Assembly (NCBI RefSeq): GCF_016616885.1
Contig: NZ_CP067102.1
Location: 2,756,501-2,820,500, forward strand
Length of the DNA: 64,000 nt
Reading direction: 5' to 3'
Origin: Bradyrhizobium diazoefficiens
GTDB taxonomy: Bacteria; Pseudomonadota; Alphaproteobacteria; Rhizobiales; Xanthobacteraceae
Position 1 is the first letter of the stretch. Each line of letters opens with the position of its first letter. Below, piece after piece: positions 1 to 9,198 of the stretch. Below the pieces are notes generated by a model. The model ran no database searches. It was not told where the DNA came from and was given only the letters and a program-made list of their open reading frames with translations. The translations under genes were made by a program, and so were the position numbers.

Positions 1-649
1 TCACGAGCATCTCGGCAATGTCGCGTTGCTGGAACAGTCCGAAGTGCCATAGTTCCGGATCGGGTTTTGATTTGGCATCGTTCCAGGCCGTTGTCGCCGG
101 GATCGGGACATCGAGCATCGCCAGCGTCTGAACCTCGTCCGGCCATTGTGCGGCGTAGGCGAAAGCAACCATCACGCCGATGTCCCGGCCAACCAGATGA
201 AGCCGGCTTGCGCCGAGGTGATGGACAAGAGCGCGGATATCAGCGGCCATGGTCGCCTTGTCGTAGCCCCCAGCAGGCTTGTCGGAATCGCCGGCGCCGC
301 GATAATCGACTGCAATGGTGCGATAACCCGCCTTCGCCAGCGGCGGCATCACCTTGCGCCATGTGTACCAGGTTTGCGGCCAGCCGTGCAGCAGGACCAC
401 GAGCGGACCATTGTCTGGCCCGCCAATGACGTAGTGCAGCCGGATCCCGTTGACCTGCGCGAAACGATCGTGAAATTCGTCGCGAAATCCGTCCGGCAGA
501 CCGCTCTGTGTCAGCGCCGTGGCGTGAGGGCCGCTATCATGTGCATCCGGCGATAGCTGCGCAAATGCGGTCCCGAGGCCGCCTGCAACGACAACCGTCG
601 CCATGATCGCGAGGCGGACCGCACTCCGCCCGATATCCAGTTTGTCCAT
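1..649 (-). CDS. alpha/beta hydrolase, epoxide hydrolase/dehalogenase-like (3' end outside window)
   Basis: Minus-strand gene whose C-terminus lies beyond the window start. It begins at an ATG with GGAGG 5 bases upstream. The N-terminus (MDKLDIGRSAVRL, then a hydrophobic stretch ending in AFAQ) looks like a secretion signal. Next comes an alpha/beta-hydrolase core: the oxyanion-hole motif LLHGWPQTWYTWR, then DYRGAGDSDKP, then the nucleophile elbow LVGRDIGVMVAFAYA. The elbow carries Asp rather than Ser (G-x-D-x-G), as in epoxide hydrolases and haloacid or fluoroacetate dehalogenases. The substrate cannot be told. The acid and His residues of the triad fall outside the window. Confidence 0.85.
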   Translation of the reverse strand, partial: MDKLDIGRSAVRLAIMATVVVAGGLGTAFAQLSPDAHDSGPHATALTQSGLPDGFRDEFHDRFAQVNGIRLHYVIGGPDNGPLVVLLHGWPQTWYTWRKVMPPLAKAGYRTIAVDYRGAGDSDKPAGGYDKATMAADIRALVHHLGASRLHLVGRDIGVMVAFAYAAQWPDEVQTLAMLDVPIPATTAWNDAKSKPDPELWHFGLFQQRDIAEMLV

Positions 650-872
650 CGCGATCCTCCGGAGCGTCGAAGCGGAACCTGCCGAAAGCCCGGCGGCGCC
701 TTGAGTTGTTGCATTGGTCAGCGGCCGAGCTGCTGATTTTCTATTTCGTTGCATCCAAACGTCGCGCGATTTCGTTCGTTCCGGTTATCGAATGTGCGGC
801 GTATCGATTGCGCGCTCGCGCATGCGAGCAGGCCCGATGTGCATGCCTGTTCTTACATCAACGCAAAGCAGC

Positions 873-2066
873 TCACCGCATCGTCGCGAGCTGCAGCGCC
901 AGCGCGCAGGCGCGGTCGTATTCGTCGAGATTGATCCACTCGTCGATCGTGTGCGCCTCGTTCTGGCCGGCGCCGAAGGTCACGGTCGGAATGCCGTGGC
1001 GGACCATCCAGTTGGCATCGAGGCCGCCATTGGCGGCGCGGACATTCGGGGTACCACCGACCGCGGACACCGCCTCGATCGCACGTTTGACCACCGGCAG
1101 GCTCTCTTTCATGCGGAACGGATAATAGTCCGTCTCGGCCTTGAACTTGACCTTGCCGGACTTGCCTTGCGCATTCGTGACCTTCTTGGCTGCCTTCTCG
1201 AACGCAGCCTTGTAGGCTTTGGTGATCTCCTTGAAGAACTTTCCGTCATGGCTGCGGCTTTCGCCGCGCACATGCACGTAGTCGGTGACGACATTGGTGG
1301 CATCGCCCGCGGGGCGGCCCTCGCCGCCGGTGACGGGGCCGACATTGCTGGTGCCTTGCCGCTTGCCCTTCACCACCTTGCCGAACCAGCCGCCGGCCTT
1401 CACGTCGGCAAGCGCCAGCGCCATGATCATGGTCGAGGAGATGCCGCGCTCCGGCGCGACACCGGCATGCGAGGCGCGCCCCATGATCTCGACGGTCCAG
1501 CGGTCCGCGCCGACCGCGCCGATCACGACGTTGGAGGCCGAGCCGCCGTCATAGTTGAAGGCCATCACCGGCGAGCCGAGCTTGTCCAGCTTGACGTGGC
1601 GCGCGCCGTAGAGCCCGCTCTCCTCGCGCACGCAGAACAAAAGCGTAATCGGGGGATGGTCGAGCTTCTGCTTTTCGAGCTCGGCCGCCAGCGTCACTAG
1701 CACGCCACAGCCACAGCGGTTGTCGCCGCCGAGCGCGGTCTTGGCGTCGTTGACGATTCTGCGGCCGGACTTCTTCGGCTTGGCGCCGGCACAGAGCGGC
1801 ACGGTGTCCATGTGGGTCATGAACATGATGCGCGGCTGGTTGTGCATCGCGCCGCGGCCGGGCAGGTCGACGATCAGATTGCCGGTCTCGGTCGGCACCG
1901 GAATGCGGGTGTTGGCGTCGTCGAGCCGGATCGCCTTGGCCGGCACGCCGCTCTCCTTTAGCGCGGCGGTGAGCTCACGCCCGATCGCCGCCTCCTGTCC
2001 GGTGACGCCTTCCACGGCGAGGAAGCGCATGAGGCGGTCGGTGGCGGCTTTGGTGTCGACAGGCAT
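873..2066 (-). CDS. M20-family metallopeptidase, PepT-like
   Basis: Probable di-zinc aminopeptidase or tripeptidase of the M20 family. Visible metal-site motifs, in order: FMTHMDTVP (HxD), LGGDNRCGCGV (bridging Asp), CVREESGLYGARH (catalytic Glu-Glu), FNYDGG, and NEAHTIDEW with the last His ligand. The dimerisation domain in the middle contains RASHAGVAPERG. The chosen ATG (MPVDTKAATDR) has AAGGGA about 9 bases upstream; an in-frame ATG at 2099 would add 11 residues. No signal peptide, so cytoplasmic. It lies just downstream of the MFS gene on the same strand (34 bp, or 1 bp with the longer start), which suggests uptake coupled to hydrolysis of a peptide-like substrate. Confidence 0.85.
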   Translation of the reverse strand: MPVDTKAATDRLMRFLAVEGVTGQEAAIGRELTAALKESGVPAKAIRLDDANTRIPVPTETGNLIVDLPGRGAMHNQPRIMFMTHMDTVPLCAGAKPKKSGRRIVNDAKTALGGDNRCGCGVLVTLAAELEKQKLDHPPITLLFCVREESGLYGARHVKLDKLGSPVMAFNYDGGSASNVVIGAVGADRWTVEIMGRASHAGVAPERGISSTMIMALALADVKAGGWFGKVVKGKRQGTSNVGPVTGGEGRPAGDATNVVTDYVHVRGESRSHDGKFFKEITKAYKAAFEKAAKKVTNAQGKSGKVKFKAETDYYPFRMKESLPVVKRAIEAVSAVGGTPNVRAANGGLDANWMVRHGIPTVTFGAGQNEAHTIDEWINLDEYDRACALALQLATMR

Positions 2067-2100
2067 GGACTGAATTCCCTTGAGGTGCGAGCCGCCCATC

Positions 2101-3348
2101 CTACGAATGCGATGACGTGTAAGTCAAAAAGATCATCACCCCCACGAGCAGCGCCGCCGCTATGAACAGCAGCACCGCCGGTAGCCCCGCGATTGCCGCC
2201 ACTGCGCCAGTGATCGATTGCATCAGCGCGGTGCCGAGGAAGAAGGCGAGGTTCACCGCCGCCAGCGCCTTGCCCGCGGTCTGCGCGTCCACCAGCTGCC
2301 GGCACATGCCGAACAGCAGCGGCTGGGCCGAGGTCGCAAACCCGATCAGCACGAACAGCACGAGATCATATTGCGGCGGCATGACCGGCACGCCGAATAG
2401 CCGTGCAACGGCATAGTGCGGCGCACCGAGCGCCATCAGCACCACCAGCAGCGCCGCGATCGTGTGCGTGCCGGCGACCAGTTCGCGTCGGCGGCCGATC
2501 CTGCGGTCGATCATGCCTATGCACAGGGGGCCCGCGATCATCGCCAGCGTGTAGGCGCCGAGCTGGTTGCCGGCCTCCATCCGCGACAATCCCTTGATCT
2601 GCATCAGCCATGGCCCGCCCCACAATCCGCGCAGCACCAGCGAGGTTGCGAGCGACACCAGCGCCAGCGCAATCAGTCCGCGCAGAGGCCGCGACAGGCC
2701 GAGCCTGAGCACCTCGATCATCTGCGACAGTGGTGAGGACTCGTTCTTGTGCTCGGCCGGCTGGTTCGGCACCAGCGCGAATACGGCGAGCGCCACCACG
2801 ACGCCGCCCGCCGCTGCGATCCAGAATCCGGCGCGCCAGCCGTAGTGATCGATCACGAAGGCGAGCGGGTTCGACGACAGCAGCATGCCGATATTGCCGA
2901 TCGACAGGATAGCGCCCGACCACAGCCCGAAGCGCGCCGCCGACAATTGCTTCGCCGCGAGCGTCATCGGGCACATCAGCATGCCCGAGGTCGCGATACC
3001 GAGCAGCAATTGCCCGAAGGCAAAACTCTCAGGCCCCGTCGCAAGGCCCGATGCGATTGCGCCGATGACGGTCCCCGCAAGCAGGCCCAGCGACACCGGC
3101 CGCACGCCAAAGCGATCCATCGCCGCACCGACCGGGATCTGCGAGGCAGCAAAGGCGAAATGATAGACCGAGGTGAGACTTGCCAGCGCCTGCGGCTGCA
3201 CGTGGAAATTCGCCGCCATCAGATCGAGGCTGAGCGCCGGGATGGTGCGCAGCAAGGTCGACAGCATGTGCCCGCAGGCCAGCGCCACCAGCGCAAAGAT
3301 CAGCGCACGGGTGCCATGTCCCGCGGCATCATTGGCAACCGCACTCAT
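2101..3348 (-). CDS. MFS transporter
   Basis: Major facilitator superfamily permease of about 415 residues with some 12 hydrophobic segments. The loop 2-3 signature is visible as GAAMDRFGVRPVSLG, with the related RRIGRRRELVAG in the second half. The long upstream open frame (to 3489) lacks membrane character, and MSAVANDAAGHGTRAL is the natural N-terminus; GGGACG lies 6 bases before it. The substrate cannot be predicted. Probably co-transcribed with the M20 peptidase that follows it. Confidence 0.85.
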   Translation of the reverse strand: MSAVANDAAGHGTRALIFALVALACGHMLSTLLRTIPALSLDLMAANFHVQPQALASLTSVYHFAFAASQIPVGAAMDRFGVRPVSLGLLAGTVIGAIASGLATGPESFAFGQLLLGIATSGMLMCPMTLAAKQLSAARFGLWSGAILSIGNIGMLLSSNPLAFVIDHYGWRAGFWIAAAGGVVVALAVFALVPNQPAEHKNESSPLSQMIEVLRLGLSRPLRGLIALALVSLATSLVLRGLWGGPWLMQIKGLSRMEAGNQLGAYTLAMIAGPLCIGMIDRRIGRRRELVAGTHTIAALLVVLMALGAPHYAVARLFGVPVMPPQYDLVLFVLIGFATSAQPLLFGMCRQLVDAQTAGKALAAVNLAFFLGTALMQSITGAVAAIAGLPAVLLFIAAALLVGVMIFLTYTSSHS

Positions 3349-3625
3349 CAGCGTCCCGTCCCGGCAAGGGTTTTTGGTGCCGTTACACGATCGGACGGCC
3401 CGTGCCAACAGCTGGAGGGGAGGCGTTGGCGCAGGGCGGGCCGGACCTGAGGACAGATCCCGCCAGCAAGGGCTTGAGAGCCGTTCCACGACCGCCGACC
3501 TGCCGGGATCCCCGAGGTCGGCCCATTTCAGGCTTCAGGCCGATGAACCGGCTCGGCCGTCAAGACGTTGTTCTCGGGAAAACGTGGTATGACGCGAAGC
3601 GAGTGATCTACGATTGGCAGCGGCG

Positions 3626-5056
3626 ATGTCTTTGTCCGAGAGTACAAGCCAGACGACCAGTGACGCGGCCCGCCGAGAGCGGAGAAGAAGCAATTCCTTG
3701 TTGTTGGTTCTCGCGGTTGGATTTCTTGTTTTTGGTGCCGCATCGGGTGCACTCTATTACGCGTTGCGGCCGGAGACGCTTCGGATCGCCGTTGGACCGA
3801 CAGGCAGCGACGATGACAAGGTCATTCAGGCGATGGCCGACGCCTTTGGCACCGAGAGCCGAACTCTCAGGCTGTCGCCGATCAAGACCGAGGGGGCGGT
3901 GCAGTCCCTTGCCCTGCTTGGAGCTGGCAAGGCCGACCTGGCCGTTGGCCGCGGCGACCTGGATATGCCCGCGGAGGCGCAAGCCGTCGCGGTCGTGCGC
4001 AAGAACTTCGTTGTGCTCTGGGTCCCTTCCGGACTTGCAACCAAGACCTCGAAAAGAAAGCAGACGCCGAAGATAAAGGAGGTTGCCGATCTCGCAGGGC
4101 GTCGTGTCGGCATCATCGGGAAGACCCAGGCGAATGCCGCGTTGCTGCGGGTCATCCTGAGCGCCTCCGGGGTGGAGGCAGACAAGGTCACGGTGACGCA
4201 CTTTGGCACGGACCACGTCGAGGAGCTGGCGCGCGACCCCCACCTCGATGCATTCATGGCGGTCGGGCCGCTCGATAGCAAAATCACATCGGACGCCATC
4301 GCAGCAACGGCGCGCCTACGAGGCGAGCCGAAGTTCCTCGCCATCGAGACATCGGAAGCGATCGCCTTGAAGCATCCCCGGTATGAATCCGAGGAAATTC
4401 CGCCCAGCGTCTTCAATGCGGACCCGGCCTGGCCGGATGACAAGGTTGAGACGGTCAGCGTCAGCCACCTCATCGTGGCGAGAAAGACCCTGTCCGAAAC
4501 GACCGTGGCCGCTTTCTTTCGGCAGCTCTTTGCCGTTCGTCAGGCGATCGCGAAGCAGATCCCTGGGGCCGCTCACATCACCAAGCCGGACCTCGACAAG
4601 GACACCGAGCTGCCGGTCCATCGGGGAGCGGCGGCCGTGATCGACGGCAACGAACGCACCTTTCTCGACCGCTACGGCGATTACTTCTGGTTCGGGCTAC
4701 TGCTCCTCTCCGCCGTCGGCTCAGCGGCCGCGTGGTTGCGTCGCTATCTGAACCGCGACGAAAGGGAGGAAAATACCAGCCATCGCAAGAGAATCCTGGC
4801 CATGGTTTCCAGTGCGCGGACCGCGGAGTCCAACCAGCAGCTTCTGACCCTCCAGCAGGAGGCCGATGGGATCATCCGTGAAACACTCGCGTGCTACGAC
4901 GACGGCGCAATCGAGGAAGAGGAGCTCGCGGCATTCGGGTTGGTGCTCGAGCTGTTGAGCAACGCGATTGCCGAGAGGCGGGCCACGTTGCAACGTGCCA
5001 ATGTCGACACGGTTCGAGGGGCGGCAACAATGGCGCGAGGGTCAGGCGGCAAATAA
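3626..5056 (+). CDS. TAXI-family TRAP solute-binding protein with C-terminal membrane anchor
   Basis: About 476 residues. One N-terminal membrane segment (LLLVLAVGFLVFGAASGALY) is followed by a periplasmic TAXI domain: LRIAVGPTGSDDDKVIQAM, then GKADLAVGRGDLD and VADLAGRRVGIIGK. A second membrane helix near residue 355 (YFWFGLLLLSAVGSAAAWL) precedes a charged cytoplasmic tail of about 100 residues. TAXI proteins normally feed DctQM membrane subunits, but none is nearby, so this may be a sensor-like or stand-alone binding protein (inference). A TTG at 3614 would add four residues; neither start has a clear ribosome site. Confidence 0.8.
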   Translation: MSLSESTSQTTSDAARRERRRSNSLLLVLAVGFLVFGAASGALYYALRPETLRIAVGPTGSDDDKVIQAMADAFGTESRTLRLSPIKTEGAVQSLALLGAGKADLAVGRGDLDMPAEAQAVAVVRKNFVVLWVPSGLATKTSKRKQTPKIKEVADLAGRRVGIIGKTQANAALLRVILSASGVEADKVTVTHFGTDHVEELARDPHLDAFMAVGPLDSKITSDAIAATARLRGEPKFLAIETSEAIALKHPRYESEEIPPSVFNADPAWPDDKVETVSVSHLIVARKTLSETTVAAFFRQLFAVRQAIAKQIPGAAHITKPDLDKDTELPVHRGAAAVIDGNERTFLDRYGDYFWFGLLLLSAVGSAAAWLRRYLNRDEREENTSHRKRILAMVSSARTAESNQQLLTLQQEADGIIRETLACYDDGAIEEEELAAFGLVLELLSNAIAERRATLQRANVDTVRGAATMARGSGGK

Positions 5057-5140
5057 GCCTGCCTTTCGCAACCGTCTTGGTCGGCTCGACAATTCCGATT
5101 AGGCCAGTTGCCCCCGCCCTCAACATGATTCGCAACCGCG

Positions 5141-6760
5141 CTAGATCACCGCGCGAAACATCAGGTACAGGCATCCGGCGATCAGCATGGCTGCCGGCAA
5201 TGTCAGGACCCAGGCTAGAACGATGTTCCTGATCGTCGCCGTCTGCAGTCCGGAGCCGTTGGCCGCCATGGTGCCGGCGACGCCGCTCGACAGGATGTGC
5301 GTGGTGGAAACCGGCATCCCATAGAACTCGGCTCCCAGAATCGTCCCGGCCGCCACCAGTTCTGCGGATGCACCTTGCGCGTAAGTGAGGTGCTGCTTGC
5401 CGATGCGTTCGCCGACCGTCACGACGATCCGGCGCCAGCCAACCATGGTGCCGAGACCGAGCGCGATCGCGACCGAGACCTTGACCCAGTTGGGAATGAA
5501 ACGCGTGCCATGTTCGAGGCCGGCACGGTACTGCTTCAGGATCGCGCCGTCGGTCGCGTTGAAATTGGCGCTGGCTTCGGGCAGCAGGCGGACCGCGTCG
5601 GACACCAGATACATGTCGTTGCGCATGTTCGGCGTGGCCGCGGCCGGGATGCGGCTGATCGAGCCATAGTTCTTCACCCCGTTCGCGATGTCATCGGACA
5701 GCGTGGCCAGCGCGGCGAACACCTCCGGGCGGTTCAGGCTGCGCGTCTTGAGCGCGTCACCGATCAGGCCTCGTGAATCGTCGGGGCTACCCGGCTGCGC
5801 TCCTTGCGCATGGCTTGCGAAGACGGAGCTGGCCTTGCCGGTAATCTCAATAAATGCTGGTGTGCTCGATTCCGGCATGGTCCGGTTCAGCGCATAGGCG
5901 GTCGGCGCCACGCCGATCAGGATCAGCATGATGAGGCCCATACCCTTCTGTCCGTCATTGCCGCCATGCGCAAAGGACACGCCGGTGCAGGTGAGGATCA
6001 ATATGCCGCGAATCCACCAGGGCGTCTTGCCCTTCGGCTCCTCGTAGAGTTTTTGCACGGGAACGACGACTTTCAGCAGAAGTAGCAGCAGGGCGGACAG
6101 CACGAAGCCGGCCGCCGGGCTGAACAGCAGCGCCTTGCCGACGCTGATCGCCTGGGACCAGTCGACGCCCGACGTGGCTTGCCCTGCGGGCGCGACGAGC
6201 TGGTTGGCGAGCCCGACGCCCATGATCGAACCGATCAGGCAGTGCGAGGAGCTGTTGGGAATGCCCATCGACCACGTCGCCAGATTCCAGACGATGGCGG
6301 CAATCAACAGGGCGAAGATCATGGCGTAGCCGGCGGTGCTGCCGACCTGCAGGATCAGGTCGACCGGCAGCAGCGTGATGACGCTGTAGGCGACCGCGCC
6401 GGTGGACACGAGCACGCCGAGGAAGTTGAACACGCCCGACCAGATCACCGCGGTCAGCGGCGGAAGACTGTGCGTGTAGATGACGGTCGCCACGGCATTC
6501 GCGGTGTCGTGAAAGCCGTTCACGAACTCGAAGCCGAGCGCGATCATCAGGGCGACGCCCAGAAGAAGCAGCGCGCTGATCGCAAGCGGTTCGCCGACGC
6601 TGTGCGTATCGGTGAAGATGCCGTAGGCGGCGTAACCGATCCCGCTGACGAGGAAGAGCAGAAACACCGCCACCATGCTCACATGCGGCTTCCGGTGCAG
6701 GTCGGGCTTGCCGGCGGATTGCGAGGTCGGCCCGGTGTCGTTCAGTGCGAGATCGGACAT
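5141..6760 (-). CDS. inorganic phosphate transporter, PiT family
   Basis: 539-residue membrane protein of the PiT family, proton- or cation-coupled phosphate uptake at the inner membrane. The two PD001131-type signature regions are visible: GFEFVNGFHDTANAVATVI in the first half and EFYGMPVSTTHILSSGVAG in the second; NSSSHCLIGSIMG and SFAHGGNDGQKGMG also match. It is longer than compact PiT proteins because of an extra N-terminal membrane segment and a hydrophilic insert around residues 295-400. No PhoU-like partner (DUF47) is adjacent. It faces the TAXI gene tail to tail. Confidence 0.92.
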   Translation of the reverse strand: MSDLALNDTGPTSQSAGKPDLHRKPHVSMVAVFLLFLVSGIGYAAYGIFTDTHSVGEPLAISALLLLGVALMIALGFEFVNGFHDTANAVATVIYTHSLPPLTAVIWSGVFNFLGVLVSTGAVAYSVITLLPVDLILQVGSTAGYAMIFALLIAAIVWNLATWSMGIPNSSSHCLIGSIMGVGLANQLVAPAGQATSGVDWSQAISVGKALLFSPAAGFVLSALLLLLLKVVVPVQKLYEEPKGKTPWWIRGILILTCTGVSFAHGGNDGQKGMGLIMLILIGVAPTAYALNRTMPESSTPAFIEITGKASSVFASHAQGAQPGSPDDSRGLIGDALKTRSLNRPEVFAALATLSDDIANGVKNYGSISRIPAAATPNMRNDMYLVSDAVRLLPEASANFNATDGAILKQYRAGLEHGTRFIPNWVKVSVAIALGLGTMVGWRRIVVTVGERIGKQHLTYAQGASAELVAAGTILGAEFYGMPVSTTHILSSGVAGTMAANGSGLQTATIRNIVLAWVLTLPAAMLIAGCLYLMFRAVI

Positions 6761-6800
6761 GCGGATCGCTCGTTGCGCGGATCGGAGGAGATGTTGGGAT

Positions 6801-7168
6801 CTAGGCCCGTTCGAACGTGTCGACGTTCGTCGTCACGGCGCGCCACCAGTTCAGCGGCTTGAGCTTCGCGGGCTCGCCCTCGCCGGCAGCGCTCAGCGCC
6901 TGGTCGGCGACCACAAACCAGGCGGTCTCCATTTTCCCGTGACGCGGCAGGCCCGTGTAGGAAACGACGCGGTCGCCGTCGGAGAAGAGCCCACGGCGAC
7001 AAAGCCGATGCAATTGCCCCTGTGAAATCCGATGACCTGGACTTTCTGTCCATAAAAACCGCTGTCCTCGAGCGCAGTCTCGAACGTCCCCTCGATGCGT
7101 CCCTCCGCATCGCTGATGATGCGCAAGATCGATCCGAATTGATTGCGCCAGTCGCCGACCCATGCCAT
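6801..7168 (-). pseudogene. avidin/streptavidin-family biotin-binding protein, frameshifted
   Basis: The first part reads MAWVGDWRNQFGSILRII, then GRIEGTFETALEDSG, then IGFHRGNCIGFVAV. At about position 6987 the reading moves by one base into GLFSDGDRVVSYTG, METAWFVVADQ and WRAVTTNVDTFERA. Joined, these give about 122 residues with the avidin pattern: W-x-N-x-x-GS on strand 1, G-x-x-x-G-x-(F/Y) on strand 2, and a final V-x-x-DTF strand like streptavidin GHDTF. The break is at GTGGGCTC; one more G in the run would restore the frame. There is no signal peptide. GGAG lies 8 bases before the ATG. It starts 16 bp after the CYTH-CHAD gene, so probably the same transcript. Either a real recent mutation or a sequencing error in a homopolymer. 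Confidence 0.8.
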
Positions 7169-7184
7169 GCCGGTTTCTCCATGA

Positions 7185-8696
7185 TCATTTGCGCGGCTTG
7201 ACGCGCAGCCGATGTAATCGATGCAGCTCCTTCGCGGCATTCTTCAGCAACCCGTGAGCCGCCTCGCGTTCCTGTCCGACAATGAAGCCGGATGCGAAAG
7301 CCTGAGCGCGCCGGTTCGCGACAGGCGCTGTTAGCGCTGCTTCTGTCGCCAGCTCGCGATGCGCCGTGAAGTCGTTCAGCGATCCCAGCGCCGATTGCAG
7401 CTGCTTCAGCCGCTCGGAAAAATCCGCGAGGTCGTTCTGATCGCGATCCCGGTAGAGGCCGTTGAAGAAATCGACGCCATAGCGAAGCTTCTTGACCCTG
7501 ATTCGCAACTTGTGGCGCTGCTGCGGATCGAGATCGTTCAGCCGCTTGCCCTGCTTTCGCACCTTCCTGGTACGACGGTCGAGCAACTGCGCGGCGTATG
7601 CGGCAATCGACTGGCCGTCATCGGCGCGAGGCTGCATGGTCTCGATCCATTCAGCCACATCGATCAGCAGGCGACGGTAGCGTGCCGACGCGACCGCCTC
7701 ACCGGCTCGTCCGAACGCTGCCTTCCGTTGCGCGGAGAATGTCTTGCGCATCGCACGGGCGCCGCGTCGCGGAACGCCCTGTTCGGCGAGGGGCAGAATA
7801 CTTTCCTTCACAAAAACGTCGGTCTCGCGTGCCGGCGCAAGCTCGGCCGTAAGCCATTTCAGCTCGGCCTTGATCTGCGTCGTGCGCGCCCGGGGCAGAA
7901 CATCGCCGAACAGCGATATCGCTGCCCGCAGGCGGCGCAGGCCGACGCGCATCTGGTGAACGCCTTCGGAAACTCCGTCGCGCACAGGATCGGCATTCGC
8001 CGTGATCTGACGAAGTGTCGAATGCGCGATGACGCGGAAGGCGTCCCGGGGCGAGAGCTCGGGGGTCAGTTGGATCGGCTCGGCGCGGTGCGCATCGGGG
8101 CCGTTCCCCGCCACGAGCTCAAATCCCTGCTCGGCCTTCGAGCGCAGGTCGAGTTCGGCCTCCGCCTTGCGTTCAAACACCCGCGCCAGCCGAAACAGGT
8201 CGGCAATATGGCCGGACTTCAATTCCAGCTCGAGTTCGGCAACGGGCCTGGAGCGGCGGCCAGCTGCGATCCGGCCCTGGTCGACCGCAAGCTCGACACG
8301 GCTCTGCCGGACATGCCTCGTCCGCGCCGTGCGATGTACGTCGGTTTGAAAGATCGGCTTCAGTTTACCCGGAAGCTTTTTGGTGGCGAGGTCTTCGAGC
8401 GGTGTGTGTCTTGCCTTCGTGAGGTCAGGCCTTGCCCCGGCGACTTCGTTCTCCCATTCGCCGCGCGTCACACCCACTAGGCTGCGCGCTTTCACAGTCT
8501 GGATATACTGGTCGCCGACCTTGCGGACCCTGAGGGTCAGACCGCTCCGCCGGAGCTTGTGCTTTTTCGTGTCGTAGTAGGTCGAGACCAGCGTCTGCCT
8601 GGTCTGCTCGCGTTGCCCGCGTGATGCGCCGTTCCGCAAAACGGTCGACAGCTGGCGCGGCGCAAGGCGGAATTTGAGTTCCGTTTCTGTCATCAT
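7185..8696 (-). CDS. CYTH and CHAD domain protein (inorganic triphosphatase-like)
   Basis: 503 residues. The N-terminal CYTH domain (about 1-200) begins with the diagnostic acidic strand TETELKFRLAP and contains TYYDTKKHKLRRSGLTLRVR and ELELELKSG. This tunnel-fold domain hydrolyses triphosphates with Mg2+. The C-terminal CHAD domain (about 215-500) shows its conserved histidine helices in VHQMRVGLRRLRAAISLFG and HKLRIRVKKLRYGVDFFNG; CHAD domains bind polyphosphate granules. Such fusions are taken to act in polyphosphate or triphosphate metabolism. A second ATG one codon later (8693) is equally possible. Confidence 0.92.
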   Translation of the reverse strand: MMTETELKFRLAPRQLSTVLRNGASRGQREQTRQTLVSTYYDTKKHKLRRSGLTLRVRKVGDQYIQTVKARSLVGVTRGEWENEVAGARPDLTKARHTPLEDLATKKLPGKLKPIFQTDVHRTARTRHVRQSRVELAVDQGRIAAGRRSRPVAELELELKSGHIADLFRLARVFERKAEAELDLRSKAEQGFELVAGNGPDAHRAEPIQLTPELSPRDAFRVIAHSTLRQITANADPVRDGVSEGVHQMRVGLRRLRAAISLFGDVLPRARTTQIKAELKWLTAELAPARETDVFVKESILPLAEQGVPRRGARAMRKTFSAQRKAAFGRAGEAVASARYRRLLIDVAEWIETMQPRADDGQSIAAYAAQLLDRRTRKVRKQGKRLNDLDPQQRHKLRIRVKKLRYGVDFFNGLYRDRDQNDLADFSERLKQLQSALGSLNDFTAHRELATEAALTAPVANRRAQAFASGFIVGQEREAAHGLLKNAAKELHRLHRLRVKPRK

Positions 8697-8883
8697 GGGA
8701 GGCTTCCGTTGCGGGGTTCAAGCGGCGCAACGGCGAGAAGTTCCGAATTCCAGCGGACATTCCAGCGTCGAATCATCCTGGAAAACGCGAACGTCCAGAT
8801 AGGGCCGACGTCATGGAAACTTCACGGAACTGGCTGCCCTGACCGCCACTTACTATGCCAACAGAACAGCGGAGGATGATCCC

Positions 8884-9021
8884 TTGAGCAGCAAGAACGC
8901 GATTGCGATTGTCATTATTGTCCTCGTGCTGGCCGGCGGCGCCATGGCGCTTTATCGTCTGGACACGGGCGAGGGCACCCGGACGAGCCAGTCGGTCGCT
9001 GCCAAGACAGCGTCGGACTGA
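8884..9021 (+). CDS. small single-pass membrane protein (TTG start)
   Basis: A 45-residue frame beginning with TTG, preceded at 8-base spacing by a strong GGAGG. It encodes (M)SSKNAIAIVIIVLVLAGG as one hydrophobic helix, then a polar tail ALYRLDTGEGTRTSQSV ending in AAKTASD. The only nearby ATG stops after three codons, which favours TTG. No function is recognisable. The organisation (short membrane anchor plus Thr/Ser-rich tail) is like many small envelope proteins. It is divergent from the CYTH-CHAD gene. Confidence 0.6.
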   Translation: MSSKNAIAIVIIVLVLAGGAMALYRLDTGEGTRTSQSVAAKTASD

Positions 9022-9060
9022 AGGCATTTCGCGAGCGGGGCGTCATGCGGTGCTCGATGT

Positions 9061-9198
9061 TTGCCTCTCGCGACAAGTCTAGCGCTGGCGATCAATCATC
9101 AGGGCCAGTTTCCGGCTGTGACGATTTCCTTTAACTTGGCGACCAATGTCGCGCTCGGCCAGGCGACGCAGGCGATCGGCGCGATGAAAAGCAGATGA
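9061..9198 (+). pseudogene. relic of an RND efflux permease (MdtB/C-like fragment)
   Basis: One frame reads LPLATSLALAINHQGQFPAV and continues TISFNLATNVALGQATQAI before a TGA at 9196. The segment NHQGQFPAVTISFNLA followed by G-x-A-x-x-AI is typical of the periplasmic porter domain of MdtB/MdtC-type RND pumps, at roughly two thirds of the protein. Nothing before or after continues the protein in any frame, so it is a stranded fragment. A second RND relic lies on the other strand at 10.8-11.1 kb. Confidence 0.65.

Noticed and set aside
714..1700. Long plus-strand open frame
   Set aside because: Antisense to the M20 peptidase, which has intact zinc motifs; high-GC third positions keep the opposite frame open.
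6801..7168. Programmed -1 frameshift in the avidin gene
   Set aside because: GTGGGCTC is not a slippery heptamer and no strong downstream structure is evident; a lost G is simpler.
7359..8480. 373-residue plus-strand frame
   Set aside because: Complement of the CYTH-CHAD gene; no domain recognisable.
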